DNA of 35,430 nucleotides from a virus. The stretch covers positions 1 to 35,430 of the IMG/VR virus record IMGVR_UViG_3300021519_000027, one strand, 5' to 3'. The notes beneath the pieces are model-generated. The model saw only the letters and a program-made list of their open reading frames with translations, did not search any database and was not told where the DNA came from. This document shows positions 31,480-35,430 of this stretch, in pieces; within the stretch, counting starts at the first letter, position 1, and every line of letters begins with the position of its first letter. Made by a program: the position numbers and the translations under genes.

Positions 31480-31826
31480 AGGTGATAGCACCCCATCCAT
31501 TCAGGATGTGTCCCGAACTAATGCTCCCGAAGGTAATGTTCAATCGATATAAGGTTGTCTGTCACCATTGTCCTTATAACTTGTGCTGTACCCATTTAAG
31601 TCAGCGCGGCTTGCTATCAGGTGTAAATCAGCCGATGTTCTATTCCACGCCACCCAGTTAGGTGCTTGTTATCGTATGGAGTACGGCAGAAATAGAAAAA
31701 CCCCTTGGGGCTGATCTAAGGTGAAGTTGCTTAATAAATGCCCATAATTCCATTTAGTAAACACTCAGATCAGTCCGAAAGGGTCTTAGACTATGGGTGG
31801 TGCTAAACAGACTTCACTCTGCCCCG
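31480..31826. other. Gene-free structured interval (candidate non-coding RNA or regulatory region)
   Basis: No convincing gene lies between 31382 and 31826. On the plus strand, TGATAGCA (31483-31490) pairs with TGCTATCA (31612-31619), enclosing CATCC/GGATG and TATAAGG/CCTTATA stems. Further on, GGGGC (31707-31711)/GCCCC (31821-31825), GTGAAGT (31721-31727)/ACTTCAC (31811-31817) and GCCCATA (31740-31746)/TATGGGT (31792-31798) are nested. CTGATCT next to the first arm can pair across them with AGATCAG (31766-31772), giving a pseudoknot. A CC-GAAA-GG turn is also present. The strand is not decided. A decayed gene is the main alternative. Confidence 0.5.
31689..31786 (-). terminator. Extended helix with T-run after the glycosyltransferase gene
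   Basis: On the minus strand, 31786-31764 and 31720-31698 can pair over 23 positions with two mismatches and some wobble pairs. The loop is 43 bases. A T-rich run (TTTTTCTATTT) begins at the 3' side of the helix. This could end the transcript of the DUF5672-type gene before the operator region. The long loop makes it less typical than the terminator at 12214-12245. Confidence 0.5.
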
Positions 31827-32378
31827 CTAGTATAACCCAAGTCTTTCAAAATTAAAATCCCCGTGAAAGCCAAAAGTTTTAATATTTGACAGTTCACGCT
31901 CAAAACTAAAGTATCTAGCCAGTTCTTCAGGGGCAAACCGTATACCCTGATTTTCAAGAAAAACCCTGTTTAAATGGCAAATTTGGTCATCTTCATTATG
32001 ATCTGTATATACAAAGTCAGGGCTGGCAGTTAATTCACAAAGCTGCCTTGAGCGTAGGCTAAAGCCACCATTGCCGACCCGTCTACCCATAGGATGCCAA
32101 GGCCATACTGCCCCAATATAGTCATAATCTAAAAATGTAGGATGCCAAGCGTCAGGGTTAATAATGAACCCATCCCATTGCACAATTAAAACAAAGTCCG
32201 TATGGATGTGTTTATGCAATTCCTGAAGGATAAATTTGCTGTAAGCTTGCCGCGAATGGATGCCTTGATCTATAAAGACTTCCCCGCCAAATTTAAAGTA
32301 TTCCTTGCACCTGTCCATTGCTTTTTTAGCTTTGTCAGGCTGCACCGAATCAATACAGCACAGGGTGATATTTTTCAA
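31827..32378 (-). CDS. Glycosyltransferase-like protein, DUF5672 type
   Basis: The protein (183 aa) contains YSKFILQELHKHIHTDFVLI, VQWDGFIINPDAWHPTFLDY, DYIGAVWPWHP and VGNGGFSLRSRQL, the conserved pattern of the DUF5672 family, which is related to glycosyltransferases. It probably transfers a sugar to a phage or host molecule, possibly nucleic acid or envelope. It overlaps the Cro-like gene by 4 bases and ends just before the structured interval. It is the second glycosyltransferase in this small genome. Confidence 0.85.
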   Translation of the reverse strand: MKNITLCCIDSVQPDKAKKAMDRCKEYFKFGGEVFIDQGIHSRQAYSKFILQELHKHIHTDFVLIVQWDGFIINPDAWHPTFLDYDYIGAVWPWHPMGRRVGNGGFSLRSRQLCELTASPDFVYTDHNEDDQICHLNRVFLENQGIRFAPEELARYFSFERELSNIKTFGFHGDFNFERLGLY

Positions 32379-32605
32379 TCGAGTTCAGGCCATATCATTT
32401 TGTAAGAAAACGGAAAAAGCACTTTTCTTGACCATAAGCCGTGGCTTTCTTTCTCCAGCGTGGCAGCTAGGATCACCAGCTTGTCATAGGGGATTACCCC
32501 ATTTTGCCACATTGATACGGCTGGAACGCTTACACCTACTAGGTTTGCTACTTTTGTTGGGCCACCTAGTAGCTTAATCATCGTGCGTGTTGAAGTATTA
32601 TCCAT
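32375..32605 (-). CDS. Cro/YdaS-like helix-turn-helix regulator, 76 aa
   Basis: Residues 9-55 form a helix-turn-helix domain of the Cro/YdaS type: IKLLGGPTKVANLVGVSVPA, then VSMWQNGVIPYDKLVILAATLE. The rest is a hydrophobic and aromatic C-terminus. It would bind operator DNA as a dimer. The palindrome TTAAG-N4-CTTAA lies 54-67 bases upstream of its start and again at two other promoters, so it is the prime candidate for the shared repressor. No CI-like protease partner or integrase was seen. It overlaps the glycosyltransferase gene by 4 bases. Confidence 0.85.
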   Translation of the reverse strand: MDNTSTRTMIKLLGGPTKVANLVGVSVPAVSMWQNGVIPYDKLVILAATLEKESHGLWSRKVLFPFSYKMIWPELD

Positions 32606-32610
32606 AAGCT

Positions 32611-32638
32611 ATCTTAACATTTTTGCAACATTTTTCAA
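32611..32638 (-). promoter_or_regulatory. Possible promoter of the Cro-like gene
   Basis: On the minus strand TTGAAA (32638-32633) and TAAGAT (32616-32611) are separated by 16 bases. The expected RNA start is at about the annotated ATG (32605), so either the message is leaderless or the true start codon is further inside (32581). This call is tentative. Confidence 0.4.
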
Positions 32639-32646
32639 ATAAAGTA

Positions 32647-32675
32647 TTGCAATCCTATTTAAGTTGGCTTAATAT
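32647..32675 (+). promoter_or_regulatory. Early promoter with palindromic operator overlapping the -10
   Basis: A -35 TTGCAA (32647-32652), a 17-base spacer and a -10 TAATAT (32670-32675) form a strong sigma70-like promoter. The palindrome TTAAGTTGGCTTAA (32659-32672) lies in the spacer and overlaps the -10 by three bases. It drives the rightward early operon beginning at 32716. Confidence 0.8.
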
Positions 32676-32715
32676 CTAAATACGGCATAAGCCGTGTAAA
32701 TTAGGAGAAACTCAA

Positions 32716-32919
32716 ATGAGTGAGCAAGAGCAAGACTTCAACAGCTTCCAAGAACATTTGGAACGCATCTTTAAAGACCTCGAAGATGGGGTATTTATTA
32801 CAGCAGATGAAATTGGTGACCTACGCTATGCGTGTGGATTGCCATCCCCTGTACGCAAAAACCCTGTATTAAAAGCAGTCTTTGATGATTTTTCAACTAT
32901 TTTTAGGAGCAAGCAATGA
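32716..32919 (+). CDS. Hypothetical acidic protein, 67 aa
   Basis: This small acidic protein has a helical front (EQDFNSFQEHLERIFKDLED) and a second helix (ADEIGDLRYACGLPS). An AGGAG site precedes the start at 32716. It is the first gene after the operator-bearing promoter and ends with an ATGA overlap into the ParB-like gene. It is likely produced early, but its function is unknown. Confidence 0.75.
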   Translation: MSEQEQDFNSFQEHLERIFKDLEDGVFITADEIGDLRYACGLPSPVRKNPVLKAVFDDFSTIFRSKQ

Positions 32920-33710
32920 ACCCACAATTTCAGACTGTAACGCCTGAAATGGCAAAGGGTTATTTATTAAAAAATACAGATAACCGCAACAAGAGAGGTT
33001 GGTGGGTTTCAGGACTTGCCAATATGATTAAGCGTGGCGAGTGGATTCCTACTCATCAAGGCGTGGCATTTTCTCAATCAGGCAAGTTATTAGACGGCCA
33101 ACACCGTTTAGAAGCCATTATTGAAGCCAACATTCCAGTACAAATGATGGTTACTACTGGGGTTCGCGATGATGCGTATAAAGTTTTAGACAATGGTATT
33201 AAGCGTACATTAGCTGACCTTACTGGTATTAGCCAAAGAACTGCTGAAGTGTGCCGTGTATTGGCTAGATTGGCTTATGGTGGCGATACGGTTACCAGCG
33301 CAGACCAAATCATTGATATTTACAACACGGGTGTCGGTGAAGTTCACGATAACTTGGTTGAATATTGCGGCAAAAGCATAGCCGTATTATCTTCTGCGCC
33401 TATCAGGACTGTAGCTACTTGTATGATCCTTGACGGCCATAACCAGCAGTATATAAAAAATATATACGCCAACTTGTGCCACCAAAAGTTTAACGAATTG
33501 CCTAATGTTGCACAGTCTTTTATTCGTCAAGTAAGCGATAAAAGGGCTACGGTAGGTAATCGTTATGACCTTATGGCTAGGGTATTAAAAGTGTTTGATT
33601 CGTCTATCAAGGACACAACAAGGCTTACAGTAAGTGATTCAGATGCGTCAGCAGCAACAGCGTATTGCCGTAATGTAGTAAGAAAACTATTAACTAAGGA
33701 AAGCAAATGA
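32916..33710 (+). CDS. ParB-like protein, 264 aa
   Basis: The segment GWWVSGLANMIKRGEWIPTH, then GVAFSQSGKLLDGQHRLEAI, with the DGQHRLEA block at about residues 60-67, is the signature of ParB/sulfiredoxin-like domains found in phages. Downstream helices (about residues 100-260) have no clear match. Such proteins may bind or cut DNA or use nucleotides. It overlaps both neighbours by 4 bases and sits in the replication-type early operon together with the SSB-like and nuclease genes. Confidence 0.78.
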   Translation: MNPQFQTVTPEMAKGYLLKNTDNRNKRGWWVSGLANMIKRGEWIPTHQGVAFSQSGKLLDGQHRLEAIIEANIPVQMMVTTGVRDDAYKVLDNGIKRTLADLTGISQRTAEVCRVLARLAYGGDTVTSADQIIDIYNTGVGEVHDNLVEYCGKSIAVLSSAPIRTVATCMILDGHNQQYIKNIYANLCHQKFNELPNVAQSFIRQVSDKRATVGNRYDLMARVLKVFDSSIKDTTRLTVSDSDASAATAYCRNVVRKLLTKESK

Positions 33711-34321
33711 TTATTTCAGATAACAGTAAAGAATTTAAAATAGCCCCAGCAGGTAACCACATGGCTCGTTTGTACTCGGTCATTGACCTAGGGCATCAGG
33801 CTACCGAATGGGCTGGCGAAACCAAAATCATGCACAAAGTCGTATTGACTTGGGAATTGCATGGTAAAGACGATAACGAGCAACCATTAACTACGGATGA
33901 CGGCAAGCCGTTAATTGTTTCTAAGCGTTATACCGTAAGCCTCGGAGAACAGGCAAGATTGCGTCAAGACTTAGAGGCATGGTCTAACAAGAAGATGACC
34001 GCAGAAGATCGCAAGAATTTTGACCTTAAAAACTTGCTAGGGAAATTTTGCATGGTAAATATTACACATAGCGAAGATGGTAAGTATGCCAATATTTCAG
34101 GCATCAGCCCTGTACCGTCAGCACTTCGCGCCCACCAACCTGAAGGTATTAACGCCCCAGTTCATTTTTGGTTAGCAGAATTTGACCAAGCAAAGTACGA
34201 TGCGTTGCCTAAGTATTATCGCGAAAAGATTACGGAATCAAGCGAATGGCGTGGTCAGAAGGCTAAAGATGAAAACAAAGTAACTATTGAAGATAGCGAC
34301 TTATCGGATATACCGTTTTGA
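33707..34321 (+). CDS. Single-stranded DNA-binding-like protein, 204 aa
   Basis: The protein is beta-rich in its first 150 residues, with patterns such as HKVVLTWELHGKDDNEQPLT and KPLIVSKRYTVSLGEQARLR. The C-terminus ends DSDLSDIPF, the acidic, hydrophobic tip that SSB proteins use to recruit partners. It lies between the ParB-like gene and the PD-(D/E)XK nuclease, so it likely coats single strands during replication or recombination. The C-terminal tip is the strongest evidence; the core fold is inferred. Confidence 0.78.
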   Translation: MIISDNSKEFKIAPAGNHMARLYSVIDLGHQATEWAGETKIMHKVVLTWELHGKDDNEQPLTTDDGKPLIVSKRYTVSLGEQARLRQDLEAWSNKKMTAEDRKNFDLKNLLGKFCMVNITHSEDGKYANISGISPVPSALRAHQPEGINAPVHFWLAEFDQAKYDALPKYYREKITESSEWRGQKAKDENKVTIEDSDLSDIPF

Positions 34322-34515
34322 TGAAAGCATTTCCTAATGGTGAATTTTCAGAAAATCAAGGCATGAATTTGCGTGATTATTTTGCGGCTAAAGTTATGCA
34401 AGGAATTATTAGCGCAATTGGTAATAAATTTGTTGAAAAACCTGATTATTTAGAAATTTCAAAAGAATCTTATAAATTTGCGGATGCAATGATGAAAGCT
34501 AGAAATGATAGTTAA
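34321..34515 (+). CDS. Hypothetical protein, 64 aa
   Basis: The start at 34321 overlaps the stop of the SSB-like gene (TGATGA); an in-frame TTG at 34318 is an alternative. The protein has NQGMNLRDYFAAKVMQGIIS and ESYKFADAMMKARND, a pattern common in small phage proteins next to recombination genes. It overlaps the nuclease gene by 11 bases. Function is unknown. Confidence 0.72.
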   Translation: MKAFPNGEFSENQGMNLRDYFAAKVMQGIISAIGNKFVEKPDYLEISKESYKFADAMMKARNDS

Positions 34516-35266
34516 AGAAAAGTTAGCAGAAAGTGGCCATTGGTATACAAGGCAAGGTACGCCTGCCTATACCACCATCGGTAAAACTGGGGAAAGACCT
34601 ACGACTTTGCGTGATGCAAGGAAAGAAGGGCTTTTGCCCAGCACTACCACCATCATTAACATTATGTCCAAAGCAGGGTTGGATACTTGGAAACAGCAAC
34701 AGGTCTTATTATCCGCTTTAACGCTGCCTAGAGAGCCACAGGAGAGCGAACAAGAGTGGTTGGCTAGGGTTATGAAGGACAGCCGAGAAACGGGCTATCA
34801 AGCCGCTAATCGGGGCACGGCAATTCACGGCATTATTCAGAACTGGTTTGAGCAGGTGTATATGCCTGAAAAGCCTTTGTACCTTGATGCTATTGATAGC
34901 ACTCTTAAAAGTGCTTTTGGAGAGCAGCCTTGGCTTTCCGAGAAGTCTTTTGCTCATCCCTTGGGTTACGGTGGTAAATGCGACTTAATGGCTAAACCTA
35001 TCAACGGTCAGGGAACGGGCTTTGTGCTTGATTTTAAGACTAAGGATACCGATTTAGACAAGGTTGATGTATATTTTGAGCATGAACTACAGTTAGCGAG
35101 CTATCGTGAAGGCCTAAATTTGCCCAACGCTAGGTGCGCCATTGTGTTTGTCAATGGCACGACTAACCAAGTAAAATTAGTAGAAATAGAAGAATCCAAT
35201 CTCCAAAAGAGTTGGGATTGCTTCCAGCACTTGTTAAGGGTCTATCAGATCAAAAACAACTTGTAG
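34505..35266 (+). CDS. PD-(D/E)XK nuclease, RecB/YqaJ-like
   Basis: The protein (253 aa) has the core of a RecB-type nuclease: GYGGKCDLMAK (with D160) and GTGFVLDFKTKD (D176-x-K178), followed by ELQLASYREGLN. This matches phage-encoded exonucleases for recombination or repair. It is the last gene of the rightward operon before the terminal repeat region. Translation starts within the end of the previous gene (11 bases). It probably works with the SSB-like protein. Confidence 0.9.
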   Translation: MIVKEKLAESGHWYTRQGTPAYTTIGKTGERPTTLRDARKEGLLPSTTTIINIMSKAGLDTWKQQQVLLSALTLPREPQESEQEWLARVMKDSRETGYQAANRGTAIHGIIQNWFEQVYMPEKPLYLDAIDSTLKSAFGEQPWLSEKSFAHPLGYGGKCDLMAKPINGQGTGFVLDFKTKDTDLDKVDVYFEHELQLASYREGLNLPNARCAIVFVNGTTNQVKLVEIEESNLQKSWDCFQHLLRVYQIKNNL

Positions 35267-35292
35267 TATCGGGGGAAAGCATCACGGAGCGA

Positions 35293-35430
35293 GTACCCCG
35301 CCCTTTTTAGGGCGTTAAGCCGCCAATGTAGGATGCAGTAAGTTAGGGTTTTTGCGGCTTTCCACCTAACAGCTAATAACTGCCAAATACAGCCCAAATT
35401 TATTTTTAATTTTGTTGTTTTTTTGCTAAA
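35293..35430. repeat. Terminal direct repeat, right copy
   Basis: These bases repeat the left end (1-137) with one substitution and one extra T in the outer 11 bases. A perfect hairpin CGCCCT-TTTT-AGGGCG (35299-35314) is present here, while the left copy has a broken base pair and a shorter loop. The window therefore ends in the same sequence it started with, and the segment 35267-35292 plus the repeat forms the gene-free junction. Confidence 0.95.

Noticed and set aside
31422-31661. Open frame of 79 codons on the plus strand inside the gene-free interval
   Set aside because: It starts inside the promoter region with no ribosome-binding site, has scattered Cys and His without a regular motif, and overlaps the paired segments. 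It looks like chance.
31613-31713. Short minus-strand frame with protein-like composition (KGFFYFCRTPYDN)
   Set aside because: It has no start codon and is bounded by stops on both sides. It may be a trace of a decayed gene but cannot be supported as a gene.
31690-31826. Possible group I intron or tmRNA based on GGGGCTGAT and GACTA-like segments
   Set aside because: The order of the core-like segments is wrong for a group I intron, and the ends and tRNA-like part of tmRNA are absent.
1-35430. CRISPR arrays, tRNA genes, integrase, insertion sequences
   Set aside because: None was recognised: no regularly spaced direct repeats, no tRNA cloverleaf with a GGTTC arm, no tyrosine or serine recombinase, no transposase.

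Overview
The window looks like one essentially complete genome of a tailed, podovirus-like phage of a Gram-negative, probably aquatic host. The first 137 bases recur as the last 138, so it reads as a circular or terminally redundant molecule of about 35.3 kb. The evidence for a podovirus is a large P22-like portal, a short-tail adaptor and nozzle pair, ejection-type internal proteins, a GH19 endolysin, and no sheath, tape-measure or tail-tube genes. The host is an inference from gene style, AT-rich composition and the lysis enzyme; no host-specific gene fixes it. No integrase, DNA polymerase, primase, replicative helicase or RNA polymerase was seen, so the phage probably depends on the host for replication and transcription.

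The layout has five blocks. (1) A rightward early operon starts at 32716 and runs through the sequence end into 209-1242: a ParB-like protein, an SSB-like protein with an acidic C-terminal tail, a PD-(D/E)XK nuclease, then small proteins including a secreted repeat protein and a winged-helix protein. (2) A leftward early operon (31381 to 28730) has eleven tightly overlapped small genes: a C5-methyltransferase-like protein, a replication-type protein, a Ref-like HNH nuclease and several unknowns. (3) A leftward pair (32605 to 31827) is a Cro/YdaS-like regulator and a DUF5672-type glycosyltransferase. (4) A short rightward pair (27523-28627) is a DnaQ-like exonuclease and a SprT-like metalloprotein. 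(5) A long leftward block (27477 to 1239) holds a VRR-NUC nuclease, small accessory genes, terminase, portal, fibres, a GT9-like glycosyltransferase, scaffold, capsid, adaptor, nozzle, GNAT, ejection-type proteins, a third fibre and the lysis cassette.

The clearest unlisted signal is regulatory. Three early promoters (144-172, 32647-32675, and 31410-31438 on the minus strand) each carry a palindrome TTAAG-N4-CTTAA in a 17-base -35/-10 spacer. They head the two early operons and the second segment of the rightward one, and the Cro-like gene lies beside one of them, so a small regulon under one repressor is a reasonable model.

Other points of interest are a 445-base gene-free interval (31382-31826) with nested and crossing helices, a 17-base tandem duplication that moved the start of the SprT-like gene, a nine-G tract in the methyltransferase-like gene, a glycosyltransferase whose conserved N-terminus has no standard start codon, and a matching C-terminal motif in two neighbouring unknown proteins.
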